From contig CAMPKA010000003.1 of assembly GCA_946887075.1 (NCBI GenBank), forward strand, positions 186,001 to 250,000: a stretch of 64,000 nucleotides of DNA, given 5' to 3'. The translations under genes were made by a program, and so were the position numbers. The notes under the pieces were generated by a model. It saw only the letters and a list, made by a program, of their open reading frames with translations. It was not told where the DNA came from and ran no database searches. Shown here one piece after another: positions 7,939 to 16,506 of the stretch. Source of the DNA: an uncultured Salinimicrobium sp. (GTDB taxonomy: Bacteria > Bacteroidota > Bacteroidia > Flavobacteriales > Flavobacteriaceae). The number at the start of each line of letters is the position of its first letter. The first letter of the stretch is position 1.

Positions 7939-9007
7939 ATGGATTAAAAAAAACTGCTGTTGGATTTATTCCCGTCTCAAGCTCTGCCTGTAAGACACCT
8001 TGCAATAAATCATATACCAGAAGCTTGCCGTTCCCGGTAAAATCCGTGTTTGCAGAAGTTGCATAGATCATGTCGTTGATCAACCTGAACCCATAGAGAT
8101 AATCGACTTCCTCCATTTGAATCAACGGAACAGCAGGCAGGGTTCCTTCCTCTTCTGAAATCCCGAAAACCCCTTTTCCGACGGTATAATACAATGTTCC
8201 CTGGTCCCATTGGAGGTGACTGGGATGAACCCCGGTTTCAAAAGGCAGGACATCTGTCACCTTCATCAGATTGAGGTCAATGACCGTGAGACTTCCGGGG
8301 GTTTCTTCCCCGCTGAATGCAGGCTTCCCACCTGAAAGAACATAAAGCTGTCGGTTTGCGATCACCATCGAATTGGGTACATCCCCTACCTCAATAATAT
8401 GTTCTACAGTGTTGGTCAGGGGATCTATGAAAGTTACTTCATCGCTGAAATTCCAGCCCCCGCCGTGTGCTATGATCACATTTTCCCCTTCAGCAAGAAT
8501 TTCCTCAGGACCTTCTGAAACTGGAATCTTTTTGACCAGACTCCGATCCGAGGAGTCGAAGACCGCGATATAATCATCATTCGGATCGCTCCCTTCCCCC
8601 CAGTTGCTGACATAGGCTTTCCCATTGTGGAATTCTATTGCCCTTGGGTTTTTAAGCCCCTCTGTTATCGTACTGACTTGTTTAAAGGAATGCCTGTTGA
8701 CGACCTGTATGGTGTTGGAAGTATTCATTACGATAAAAGCCTGATCCCCGTTGAAGGACATATCTACACCGGTGTCTCCGAGTTCCATGGCATTCTGAGT
8801 CTGGAATATTTCCTGCTCAAGGTGATCCAGTTCCGGAGGGTAATAGGTTAGGGAAGCATTGCCCCACCCGAAGTTGCCTTCATTCAATACCAGAACACCG
8901 GGCGAATAATCCGTTTCCCCCGGGATTTCCGGTTCAGGAGAATCCTTCTGGCAGGAAGCAAAAACAAGAGATGCGACAAGGGCTGGAAATACAAATTTTC
9001 TGTTCAT
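7937..9007 (-). CDS. BtuG-like surface lipoprotein, YncE/DUF5074-type beta-propeller
   Basis: Lipoprotein of 356 aa, signal peptide with lipobox VFASC (Cys19) and a short Pro/Glu linker. The body is a YncE-like seven-bladed propeller: repeated blades such as NTIQVVNRHSFKQVSTI, DYIAVFDSSDRSLVKKI, NTVEHIIEVGDVPNSMVI and GSLTVIDLNLMKVTDVLPF. In Bacteroides this family includes BtuG, a surface lipoprotein that binds cobalamin very tightly and caps the TonB-dependent transporter BtuB. Here it is 2 bp downstream of a TonB-dependent receptor controlled by a cobalamin riboswitch, which supports the BtuG assignment strongly. Without the context only a generic propeller could be claimed. It probably shares the riboswitch with btuB. 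Confidence 0.83.
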   Translation of the reverse strand: MNRKFVFPALVASLVFASCQKDSPEPEIPGETDYSPGVLVLNEGNFGWGNASLTYYPPELDHLEQEIFQTQNAMELGDTGVDMSFNGDQAFIVMNTSNTIQVVNRHSFKQVSTITEGLKNPRAIEFHNGKAYVSNWGEGSDPNDDYIAVFDSSDRSLVKKIPVSEGPEEILAEGENVIIAHGGGWNFSDEVTFIDPLTNTVEHIIEVGDVPNSMVIANRQLYVLSGGKPAFSGEETPGSLTVIDLNLMKVTDVLPFETGVHPSHLQWDQGTLYYTVGKGVFGISEEEGTLPAVPLIQMEEVDYLYGFRLINDMIYATSANTDFTGNGKLLVYDLLQGVLQAELETGINPTAVFFNP

Positions 9008-9009
9008 TT

Positions 9010-10836
9010 TTAAAAATTAAAGGTTAGATCAAGGCTGAAATTCCTTCCGGGCATGGGTCGGGAAGGCATGTTCTGATATTCCGTATTGAGCAGATTCCTG
9101 ACGACTATTCCCGCTTGCAAATGCTTTGGAACCAGACTGAAATCGAAACCGAGATTAAGGATCACATGATCCTCTAGAAAATACTCGTTATCTGAAGAAG
9201 TAAAGATTTTTCCGGTGTACCCTCCCTGCAAATAGGTGCTAATCCGGCCACGGTTCATCGCAAAGGATCCGGTAGCCTTATGAATCGGGACGTAGATCAA
9301 ATCCTTCTCGAGCTGTAAATCCCGGGATCTGGTATAGGCATATGTTCCTGAGAAAGCTAATCGGGTATGATTCAGGGATGTTTCCCAGCCAGCGCCGAGC
9401 TCAAGACCATAATTCCTGGCCTCCCGGGTATTTTCCGGGTGCCAAAGACCATCCTGCCCTGGCACCCACCTCAACAGATCTTCCACTTCCAACAGGAAAG
9501 CGGTTAGGGACAAGGATAAGCTTTTATAGCTTAGCTTCTGGGTTACTTCTCCCTGAAGCGACTTCTCCGACTTTAGTTCCTGATTCCCGCCTGCATACCA
9601 GAACAGGTCATTGAAGGTCGGAATCCTGTAGTTCCTAGAGAAGCTAAGGCGAAGCTCATAGTGATCAGAGAATTGGTAGGCCGATCCTAATGAATAAAGG
9701 ATCGGCGAATCGTAAAGTCCGGAAAACTCTTTCCGAAACCCCACCTCATAACCGAAATCCCCAAGCTGGTGACGCATCAGAATACCTCCGGAATATCTTT
9801 GCCGATCCACCTCTCCGATTTGGCTTCCTTCTCCCTGTGAACCCCTGAATTGTCCTACTGTGATTATCTCCAGATTCCGTGACATTTCATAACCGAATTC
9901 ATATTTCAGGATGCCGGTATCGACTTGGCCAAAAGCATATGCGCCGGAATGACGATCTTCATAGTACCGATAGCTCTCGTGCAGCAAGGCCAGTCCAATT
10001 TCGGAGGTCCACCTCCCGGTCCCGGTCTCCCATTCGAGCAGATTTCGGCTGTTGGAATCGACATATTTGCTTTCGGACGGCGCGGTGAGTGTACCAGAAA
10101 AACCACGCTCCCCGGTGGAATAGTTGGCATAAAATCGCAGCATATTGCTATCATCCAGGATCTGGGCAGCCGTCAGGTTAAGCCCAGTCCTTTGGAAGTC
10201 GCCATTGACGTTGTTCTGCTGGGAATCCGGGTATGGAAAATCGTTCTCGCTACGCAAGTGACTGAGGCTGACCTTGAGGCTGGTGTTCGGATCACCATAG
10301 TCAGAGGAGAGATGTCCCATATAGGTGCTGAAGCTTCCGGCTTCCAACTGAATCCTGTTCTCAAAAAGCCGTTTGAACTTTAAACTGTTTTCCAGATGCA
10401 CACTGCCCCCGATGGCACCGCTTCCATACAACAGGCTTCCCCCACCTGAACGAATAGCGATTCGGTCATATGATTTTGACAGAAGCGTGTTAAAGTCGGT
10501 CTGGCCGTTGATGGAGGAGTTGATATTGATACCATTCCAAATCACCGCAGTCTGGGAAGCTGAAGTCCCTCTAAAGGAGACAGACGATACCATTCCGGGA
10601 CCGTTTTCCCTGAAATACAGCGGAGTGTTAAACCTGAGTAGCTCTGTTAATGTAGCCGGGTTTTTAAGGATGACCGAATCCTGAAGTACGCTGACGTTGT
10701 TACCCGCTGCTCCTGAAAGCAAATGAACATCATCCAGAATCACCTCCTTAAGTTGGTGTAAGGAATCCGCCTGAGCCACCATGAACTTTGGTATAAATGC
10801 GAGGCCGCAAAAGATGTAGAAAAGTGTTTTTTTCAT
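9010..10836 (-). CDS. btuB: TonB-dependent vitamin B12 receptor (BtuB-type)
   Basis: Outer-membrane TonB-dependent receptor, about 608 aa from ATG 10836. Signal peptide (MKKTLFYIFCGLAFIPKFMVAQA) is followed by a plug domain (about 35-150, KNPATLTELLRFNTPLYF, VSFRGTSASQTAVIWNGININS, RIAIRSGGGSLLYGSGAIGGSV) and a beta-barrel ending in an aromatic residue (SLDLTFNF). Ligand is assigned to cobalamin because a complete B12 riboswitch lies in its leader and a BtuG-like gene follows. A frame extension to 10965 would run inside the riboswitch, so it was rejected. The N-terminal CarboxypepD-like domain found in SusC-type receptors is absent, consistent with BtuB. Confidence 0.92.
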   Translation of the reverse strand: MKKTLFYIFCGLAFIPKFMVAQADSLHQLKEVILDDVHLLSGAAGNNVSVLQDSVILKNPATLTELLRFNTPLYFRENGPGMVSSVSFRGTSASQTAVIWNGININSSINGQTDFNTLLSKSYDRIAIRSGGGSLLYGSGAIGGSVHLENSLKFKRLFENRIQLEAGSFSTYMGHLSSDYGDPNTSLKVSLSHLRSENDFPYPDSQQNNVNGDFQRTGLNLTAAQILDDSNMLRFYANYSTGERGFSGTLTAPSESKYVDSNSRNLLEWETGTGRWTSEIGLALLHESYRYYEDRHSGAYAFGQVDTGILKYEFGYEMSRNLEIITVGQFRGSQGEGSQIGEVDRQRYSGGILMRHQLGDFGYEVGFRKEFSGLYDSPILYSLGSAYQFSDHYELRLSFSRNYRIPTFNDLFWYAGGNQELKSEKSLQGEVTQKLSYKSLSLSLTAFLLEVEDLLRWVPGQDGLWHPENTREARNYGLELGAGWETSLNHTRLAFSGTYAYTRSRDLQLEKDLIYVPIHKATGSFAMNRGRISTYLQGGYTGKIFTSSDNEYFLEDHVILNLGFDFSLVPKHLQAGIVVRNLLNTEYQNMPSRPMPGRNFSLDLTFNF

Positions 10837-10883
10837 CATCCGCCGGCTTTTTTCCCGAAAGCCAAAGGTTTTAGTTATGACTT

Positions 10884-11045
10884 TGGCAGGTCTCCTGGCT
10901 CGCGTCCTCTTGTTCACCTTCCCGTGCTGGTCATCAGCACAGTGGTATGAAGTTAACAATGGCATCCCTTTCCGGGACTAAGCTTACAGTTGCGGGAACA
11001 GCTCAGGCTTTGATAGATGTTATCTCTCCTGATTCCCTTTTAATC
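10884..11045 (-). promoter_or_regulatory. Cobalamin (AdoCbl) riboswitch upstream of btuB
   Basis: Read on the minus strand the leader contains the ordered cobalamin-riboswitch elements: AAAAGGGAATC (11041-11031), GCTGTTCCCGCAACTGTAAG (about 11003-10984), a GCACGGGAAGG segment near 10928-10918 and the B12 box AGCCAGGAGACCTGCC (10900-10885). The B12 box ends about 48 nt before the btuB start codon, so binding of cobalamin can mask the translation start or favour an early stop. The order, spacing and B12-box identity make this one of the firmest calls in the window. Confidence 0.95.
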
Positions 11046-11048
11046 GAC

Positions 11049-11069
11049 TTTTCCGGAACATCCGGAAAA
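11049..11069. repeat. Inverted repeat between the riboswitch and the divergent btuF promoter
   Basis: Perfect arms TTTTCCGGA (11049-11057) and TCCGGAAAA (11061-11069) with a 3-nt spacer. It sits a few bases upstream of the 5' end of the cobalamin riboswitch and about 70 bp before the -7 box of the divergent transporter operon. It could be an operator for a dimeric regulator or a 5' hairpin of the btuB leader. Confidence 0.6.
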
Positions 11070-11139
11070 ATTGTCGAACCAAAATCTCTGCTAAAGTAAA
11101 CAATTATCACCTCGCTCTTCAGAAAAATTTAAATAATCT

Positions 11140-11147
11140 TACTTTTG
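11140..11147 (+). promoter_or_regulatory. -7 box (TAnnTTTG) of the btuF operon
   Basis: TACTTTTG matches the Bacteroidota -7 consensus exactly. It ends only 6 nt before the ATG at 11154, so the transcript would start at or very near the start codon. No clear -33 TTG was seen at the usual spacing. Confidence 0.6.
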
Positions 11148-11153
11148 AATCCG

Positions 11154-12293
11154 ATGAAAATCTTCAGAACATTCCTTGCTTTGATTCTCCTCAGCGCTGG
11201 ATCAGGTTGTAAGACGGAAAAGGAAAATGAACCTGTTCCTACCGGAGGAAATCCGGTAGAAATCGAATACGCAAAGGGATTTAGCATCCGGGATTACGGT
11301 TCCTATTACCTGCTTCGGGTGAAGGAACCCTGGCCTGAGGCAGAGACTTCCTTTCGTTATCTTCTGGCAGAGGATGGGGCAAAAATTCCGGAGGATATCC
11401 AATACGATGAGAAGATAAATATTCCGATACAGACCATTGCGGTCACCTCCACTACCCATATCCCTTCCCTTGATATTCTGGATGCAGAGGAAGCTCTGGT
11501 CGCGTTTCCTGGTCTGCACTACATATCATCTCCAGATACCAGAAAAAGAATAGCCGAAGGGAAAATCAGTGAATTGGGCAGGAATGAGGATCTCAACACG
11601 GAAGTGCTTCTCGACCTTCAGCCGGATGTTCTGGTTGGATTCGCAATCAACGGGAACCTTGGGGACCTACAGATAATCGATCAGGGAGGTATTCCGGTAC
11701 TCTACAATTCAGATTGGACCGAGGTTTCGCCATTGGGAAAGGCAGAATGGATCAAATTCTTCGGGGTACTCTTTGGGAAATTGCCTGAGGCAACAGCCTT
11801 TTTCGAGGAAATAGAACACCAGTACCTGACAGCTAAGCAACTGGCCCAGAAAGCTGATCACCATCCCACGGTCTTGGCTGGTGCAATGTACAAGGATCAG
11901 TGGTATCTGCCGGCAGGGGAAAGCTGGCATGCTCAGTTTATCCAGGATGCTGGAGGACGTTATCTCTTTGGGGAGACAGAAGGTACGGGAAGTCTTTCCC
12001 TTTCGCTGGAAACGGTGCTGAGTCAGGGAACAGGCGCTGATTACTGGATTGGTCCTGCTCAATTCGAGACTTATGAGGCAATGCGAGATGCCTCTCCCCA
12101 TTACACCCGATTTGCCGCATACCAGCAAAGAAATATCTATACCTTTGCCAGCAGTAAAGGGGAGACCGGTGGAATTCTGTACTATGAACTTGCTCCAAAT
12201 CGGCCGGATCTGGTGTTGCAAGACCTGATTTCGATTTTTCACCCCAGGCTGTTGCCAGGTTATACACCCGTTTTCTATAAACCTCTGAAATAA
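11154..12293 (+). CDS. btuF: ABC transporter substrate-binding lipoprotein, BtuF-like
   Basis: Substrate-binding lipoprotein of 379 aa for an iron-siderophore/B12-type ABC importer. Signal peptide with lipobox SAGSGC (Cys19). The TroA/helical-backbone fold is suggested by VAVTSTTHIPSLDIL-type segments, the DLQPDVLVGF motif, GGIPVLYNSDWTE, and ETVLSQGTGADYWIG. It starts at an ATG; a TTG nine bases upstream overlaps the -7 box and is less likely. It heads an operon with permease (next codon after its stop) and ATPase genes. The pair to BtuB/BtuG across a short intergenic region points to cobalamin, though siderophore or heme cannot be excluded from sequence alone. Confidence 0.82.
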   Translation: MKIFRTFLALILLSAGSGCKTEKENEPVPTGGNPVEIEYAKGFSIRDYGSYYLLRVKEPWPEAETSFRYLLAEDGAKIPEDIQYDEKINIPIQTIAVTSTTHIPSLDILDAEEALVAFPGLHYISSPDTRKRIAEGKISELGRNEDLNTEVLLDLQPDVLVGFAINGNLGDLQIIDQGGIPVLYNSDWTEVSPLGKAEWIKFFGVLFGKLPEATAFFEEIEHQYLTAKQLAQKADHHPTVLAGAMYKDQWYLPAGESWHAQFIQDAGGRYLFGETEGTGSLSLSLETVLSQGTGADYWIGPAQFETYEAMRDASPHYTRFAAYQQRNIYTFASSKGETGGILYYELAPNRPDLVLQDLISIFHPRLLPGYTPVFYKPLK

Positions 12294-13325
12294 GTGCTTG
12301 CGATTAGAAATCATAAAATCCCCCTGCTCCTGCTGATCTTTATGATGGCAGCCGCCTGGTTGCTCAATATCAGCCTGGGATCTGTTCATATCCCGCTCCG
12401 TGAGGTGGTAGATGTGTTCTTCTCGCCAGAAGGTTCCGCCTCGAATTCCAGATATATCATCGTCAACTACCGGATTCCTAAAGCTATTACTGCTGTCCTG
12501 GCCGGGTCAGGGCTCGGGGTCAGCGGTTTGCTGATGCAGACCCTTTTCCGCAACCCTCTGGCTGGTCCTTATGTGCTCGGAATTAGCAGCGGGGCCAGTC
12601 TGGGAGTGGCCCTGGTCCTGATGGGAGCAAGCCTTATGGGTGGGATGGCGGGAGCGGCCGTCTCCTCAAGCTGGGCCCTCGTTCTGGCGGCCAGCGCAGG
12701 AAGTCTGCTGGTTCTGTTCTCTGTTCTTCTAGCTTCTTTACGCCTTAAAGACACCATGGCAATTCTGATCATTGGGCTCATGTTTGCCAGCCTAACCTCG
12801 GCACTGGTAAGCGTCCTGGCGTATTTTAGTCCGGCGGCTCAATTGCAGCAGTATGTTTTCTGGACCTATGGAAGTGTGGGTGATCTGAGCTGGCCCGAAC
12901 TTGGGGTGCTGGGATGTTTCTGGGGACTGGGGATAGGGGTCGCCCTCTACTGTACAAAAGACCTCAACTCCCTCCTCCTGGGCGAGCAGTATGCCAAAAG
13001 TATGGGAACCCGGGTAAGAAGGAACCGGATCCTGTTGATCCTGGCTACCAGCCTTCTTGCAGGCAGCATCACGGCTTTTGCAGGCCCGATTGCGTTCGTT
13101 GGTCTCGCCGTGCCTCATCTGGTAAGACAAATGGTTTCAGGAAATGACCACCGCATCCTGCTGCCTGCAGTAATATTTGGTGGAGCGATTCTAATGCTGA
13201 TGTGTGATACCGTTGCACAATTACCCGGTACTGAACATACCTTACCGATCAATGCGGTCACTTCCGTGATTGGAGCCCCGGTGGTGATATGGCTCCTGGT
13301 AAGAAAAAGAAAGTTCATCTTTTAA
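12294..13325 (+). CDS. btuC: ABC transporter permease, FecCD/BtuC family
   Basis: Inner-membrane permease of 343 aa with about ten transmembrane helices, FecCD family. Typical segments: YRIPKAITAVLAGSGLGVSGLLMQTLFRNPLAGPYVLGISSGASLG (about 60-105) and FAGPIAFVGLAVPHLVRQMVG-like C-terminal region (about 260-280) that contacts the ATPase. The start codon is GTG directly after the TAA of the binding-protein gene, with no alternative ATG near by, so the two genes are tightly coupled. The ATPase gene follows after 4 bp. Confidence 0.9.
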   Translation: MLAIRNHKIPLLLLIFMMAAAWLLNISLGSVHIPLREVVDVFFSPEGSASNSRYIIVNYRIPKAITAVLAGSGLGVSGLLMQTLFRNPLAGPYVLGISSGASLGVALVLMGASLMGGMAGAAVSSSWALVLAASAGSLLVLFSVLLASLRLKDTMAILIIGLMFASLTSALVSVLAYFSPAAQLQQYVFWTYGSVGDLSWPELGVLGCFWGLGIGVALYCTKDLNSLLLGEQYAKSMGTRVRRNRILLILATSLLAGSITAFAGPIAFVGLAVPHLVRQMVSGNDHRILLPAVIFGGAILMLMCDTVAQLPGTEHTLPINAVTSVIGAPVVIWLLVRKRKFIF

Positions 13326-13329
13326 AGTC

Positions 13330-14130
13330 ATGGTCACAGAAGTCGAGAACAAAAATAGTATTCTGGAAACGCTGGATCTTTCAGTTGGGTATCGAAAGAA
13401 GCGGTCGCTTTTGACTTTGGCTTCAGGGATTAACCTCCGGGTCAAAAAGGGAGAGCTTGTCGCCTTGATCGGGCAGAATGGCATCGGAAAATCTACCTTG
13501 CTCAAAACCATTAGCGGACTTCAGCCTGCTCTAACCGGGAGTATCCTGTTGGAAGGAAAGGACCGAAACCAGCTCTCGGATAGGGAACTTGCACGGAAAA
13601 TCAGCGTAGTGCTGACCGGGCAGCCGTTTTCCAAAAACCTCAGTGTGGAAGAACTGGTCGCTTTGGGAAGGCAGCCATACACCAACTGGCTGGGCAGCTT
13701 TGGCCCGCAGGACCGGGAGGCCACCTTTCGAGCACTCGACCTGGTCAATATCCGAAATCTTTCCCAGAGGAAATGTTATGAGCTTAGTGATGGACAGCTT
13801 CAGAAAGTGCTTATTGCAAGAGCTCTGGGACAGGACACGCCAATTATGGTCCTCGATGAACCTACCTCCCATCTGGACCTTTACCACAAGGCCCAGGTCC
13901 TGCAGCTCCTGAAAGGTCTGACCCAAAAAACAAAAAAAACCATCCTCTTTGCCACCCATGAACTCAATCTGGCGCTCCAGCTTTGCGATCGTCTTGTTGT
14001 GATGAAAGAGGCTAAAGTTTATTGTGGTTCCCCTGAAGAATTGATCGCAACCGGAATTTTTAGAACCCTCTTTCCCGATGATCTCATCAGCTTCGACCCG
14101 ATGGACAAAAGCTTTAGGATTAAATCCTGA
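13330..14130 (+). CDS. btuD: ABC transporter ATP-binding protein, BtuD/FecE-like
   Basis: ATPase of 266 aa completing the importer. Walker A GQNGIGKST (about 48-56), signature ELSDGQLQKVLIARAL (near 152, where the usual LSGGQ is LSDGQ), Walker B IMVLDEPTSHLD (near 174) and the H-loop ATHELNLALQ (near 205). It lies 4 bp after the permease gene and ends 29 bp before rmuC. Substrate inferred as cobalamin from the locus. Confidence 0.9.
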   Translation: MVTEVENKNSILETLDLSVGYRKKRSLLTLASGINLRVKKGELVALIGQNGIGKSTLLKTISGLQPALTGSILLEGKDRNQLSDRELARKISVVLTGQPFSKNLSVEELVALGRQPYTNWLGSFGPQDREATFRALDLVNIRNLSQRKCYELSDGQLQKVLIARALGQDTPIMVLDEPTSHLDLYHKAQVLQLLKGLTQKTKKTILFATHELNLALQLCDRLVVMKEAKVYCGSPEELIATGIFRTLFPDDLISFDPMDKSFRIKS

Positions 14131-14159
14131 AAAGTTATATTTGAGAAAAGACAATCAGT

Positions 14160-15515
14160 ATGAATACAACTTTTGTTCAAATCCTGGTATTGCTGTCCGG
14201 AGCATTAATCGGGTACTTTCTTACCCGATTAACCGGGAGAAATTCCCGAAAACTGATCGAGCAACAACATCTCCAGCAGTTGGAGCAAACGAAGGAATAC
14301 CTGGTCCAGGGACGGGAAGAAGCGGAAGAAAGGCTCAAACAGGCCCTTGCGGAAAGGGAACTCCTGCGCCAGGAAAAAGATGACTATCGCCAGCAAGTGA
14401 CCCAAAGTCATTCAGAGCTTGTCCATCTGCGGGAAAGAATGAAAGAGCAACAAGGAGAGCTGGAGAAACTTCAGGATAAATTTTCAATTCAGTTCGAGAA
14501 TCTGGCCAATAAGATTCTCGAACAAAAGACGGAGAAATTCACCTTGCTCAACAAGGAGAATATCTCCCGTATTCTTGATCCTCTTCAGGAAAAGATCAGG
14601 CAGTTTGAAGAAAAGGTAGAGAAGAACGCTTCGGATTTCACCAGGAGAAACGCGGAACTGGATAAGCAGCTTCAACTGCTCAACCAGCAGAACATCAAGA
14701 TAAGCGAGGAAGCCACCAACCTTACCCGGGCACTAAAGGGAGATCACCAGAAACAGGGTAGCTGGGGGGAGATTATCCTTGAAAGGGTCCTTGAAAGAAG
14801 CGGACTGCACAAGGATCAGGAATATTTTGTACAACATAGCTTTACCTCAGAAGAAGGAAGGAAACTGAGACCGGACGTGATCATATCTCTGCCCGGCAAC
14901 AGAAAGCTCATCATAGACTCGAAGGTTTCCCTAAATGCCTATGACAGGTATTGCGGGGAAGAGGACAAAGAAGTTCAGGCAGTATGCTTAAAGGAGCATT
15001 TGCGGGCAATCAGGGATCGGGTCAATGAACTGAGCAAGAAGGATTATCAGCTGATTTACGAGGTCGAGAGCCCGGACTTCGTCCTGCTTTTCGTACCGAT
15101 CGAGGCTGCCTTTGCAGTGGCTTCAAGGGAATATCCTGCCCTGTATTCTGAGGCCTTCGAAAAAAACATCATCATTGTTACTCCAACGACCCTTCTTGCT
15201 GTTCTCCGGACCATCGACAGTATGTGGCAAAGCGAAAAGCAGAAACAAAATGCCATAGAAATTGCCACTCAGGCAGGAAGACTCTATGATTCCTTTACAG
15301 GGCTTACGGAGGAATTGCTGAAGGTCGGGCGCCAAATGACTGCTTTACAAAACAGCTATGATGGCGCGATGAAAAAGCTCACCGGAAAAGGAAACCTGGC
15401 AACCCGGGTGGAAAAACTGAAGAAACTCGGTGCCAAGGCCAGCAAGGAAATCGACGGCCGGCTTCTCCAGGAAAAGGAAGAGGAACAAGATAAGGAGGTC
15501 ATACAACTGAAATGA
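14160..15515 (+). CDS. rmuC: DNA recombination protein RmuC
   Basis: RmuC-family protein of 451 aa. An N-terminal membrane anchor (about residues 4-21) is followed by a long coiled coil (about 30-190, Glu/Gln/Leu rich) and the RmuC nuclease-like domain (about 195-400) with KQGSWGEIILERVLERSGL, RPDVIISLPGNRKLIIDSKVSLNAY and FVPIEAAF motifs; Asp and Lys of the IDSKVS core resemble a PD-(D/E)XK site. In E. coli RmuC limits rearrangements at short inverted repeats. The gene follows the ABC ATPase by 29 bp and its stop overlaps an ATG in another frame at 15512 (see the next gene). Confidence 0.93.
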   Translation: MNTTFVQILVLLSGALIGYFLTRLTGRNSRKLIEQQHLQQLEQTKEYLVQGREEAEERLKQALAERELLRQEKDDYRQQVTQSHSELVHLRERMKEQQGELEKLQDKFSIQFENLANKILEQKTEKFTLLNKENISRILDPLQEKIRQFEEKVEKNASDFTRRNAELDKQLQLLNQQNIKISEEATNLTRALKGDHQKQGSWGEIILERVLERSGLHKDQEYFVQHSFTSEEGRKLRPDVIISLPGNRKLIIDSKVSLNAYDRYCGEEDKEVQAVCLKEHLRAIRDRVNELSKKDYQLIYEVESPDFVLLFVPIEAAFAVASREYPALYSEAFEKNIIIVTPTTLLAVLRTIDSMWQSEKQKQNAIEIATQAGRLYDSFTGLTEELLKVGRQMTALQNSYDGAMKKLTGKGNLATRVEKLKKLGAKASKEIDGRLLQEKEEEQDKEVIQLK

Positions 15516-15555
15516 ATCCGCTGAACCATATTGGCTCTTTAAGAATCCCGCTCGA

Positions 15556-16500
15556 TTGAGATCAGGAGGTTTCATAACGGCATTATTCCTGTCCATTCTT
15601 CTGGCCTGGATTTTTCCGGCTGGTCCCGGACATCTTCCTCTTGAGGAAATCAGCAATATCGGGATAGGCCTGATCTTTTTCTTTTACGGGATAAAACTTT
15701 CTCCGTCCGAATTCAGGAGTGGATTCGCCAATTACCGTGTGCACCTCCTGATCCAGATGTGCACCTTTGTCGTTTTCCCGCTTCTTACATTGATGTTCAT
15801 TCCGCTTTTTGAAGACGGGGTGCGGTCAGAATTGTGGCTCTCGCTGTTTTTCCTTTCTGCCCTTCCCTCTACTGTGAGCTCCTCCGTCGTCATGGTATCT
15901 ATGGCAAAGGGGAATATTTCGGTGGCCATCTTTAATGCCAGTGCCTCGGGACTCCTGGGGATTTTTCTGACGCCCTTGTTGATGAGCGTTTTTCTGACTG
16001 GATCAGCCCAGTTTGAATTTTCCACTGTCCTGACGAAGCTCTTTCTCCAGGTTATCCTCCCCCTGACTCTTGGCCTCCTCCTGCACGCTTCCCTTTTTCC
16101 CTTTGTCCATCGCAACAGCAAAAAGATCAGCTTTTTCGACAAATCCGTCATTGTTCTGATCGCCTATATCAGTTTCTGCTCCGCATTTGATTCGAAACTC
16201 TTTGTCAGGATTCCCTTTGAAGGGTTACTCCTGCTCTGCATCCTGATCGTACTGTTGTTTTTAGCGATTTACAGTATCAGCGGCTATTTGGGTGAGCTGC
16301 TGCACCTTAACAGGAGGGATAAAATCAGTGTCAGGTTTTGCAGTAGTAAAAAATCTCTTGTCCACGGCTCCGTGATGGCGAGCATCATTTTTGCGAATTC
16401 TCCGGGTTCCGCCATTTTTCTTCTGCCTGTGATGCTGTACCACACATTTCAACTCCTGATCATCTCCCATCTGGCACAGAGGTACAGCAGGCACTCCTGA
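15556..16500 (+). CDS. Bile acid:sodium symporter (SBF)-family transporter, YfeH-like; start uncertain
   Basis: Inner-membrane transporter of about 314 aa with around nine to ten hydrophobic helices. The family is recognised from GIGLIFFFYGIKLSPSEFRSG (about 34-54), the SALPSTVSSSVVMVSMAKGN crossover motif (about 108-127) and GSVMASIIFANSPGSAIFLLPVMLYHTFQL near the C-terminus. It belongs to the SBF-like/YfeH group (former DUF4137). There is no ATG: the only start codon before the first helix is TTG at 15556. A 15-codon ATG frame (15512-15559) that overlaps the rmuC stop ends in TGA exactly across this TTG, which suggests either an unusual start or a one-base frameshift separating the true N-terminus. 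Confidence 0.82.
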   Translation: MRSGGFITALFLSILLAWIFPAGPGHLPLEEISNIGIGLIFFFYGIKLSPSEFRSGFANYRVHLLIQMCTFVVFPLLTLMFIPLFEDGVRSELWLSLFFLSALPSTVSSSVVMVSMAKGNISVAIFNASASGLLGIFLTPLLMSVFLTGSAQFEFSTVLTKLFLQVILPLTLGLLLHASLFPFVHRNSKKISFFDKSVIVLIAYISFCSAFDSKLFVRIPFEGLLLLCILIVLLFLAIYSISGYLGELLHLNRRDKISVRFCSSKKSLVHGSVMASIIFANSPGSAIFLLPVMLYHTFQLLIISHLAQRYSRHS

Positions 16501-16506
16501 TCGAGA

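Noticed and set aside
10840..10965. N-terminal extension of the BtuB frame to 10965
   Set aside because: This stretch is the 3' part of the cobalamin riboswitch, including the B12 box, and the signal peptide starts later at ATG 10836.
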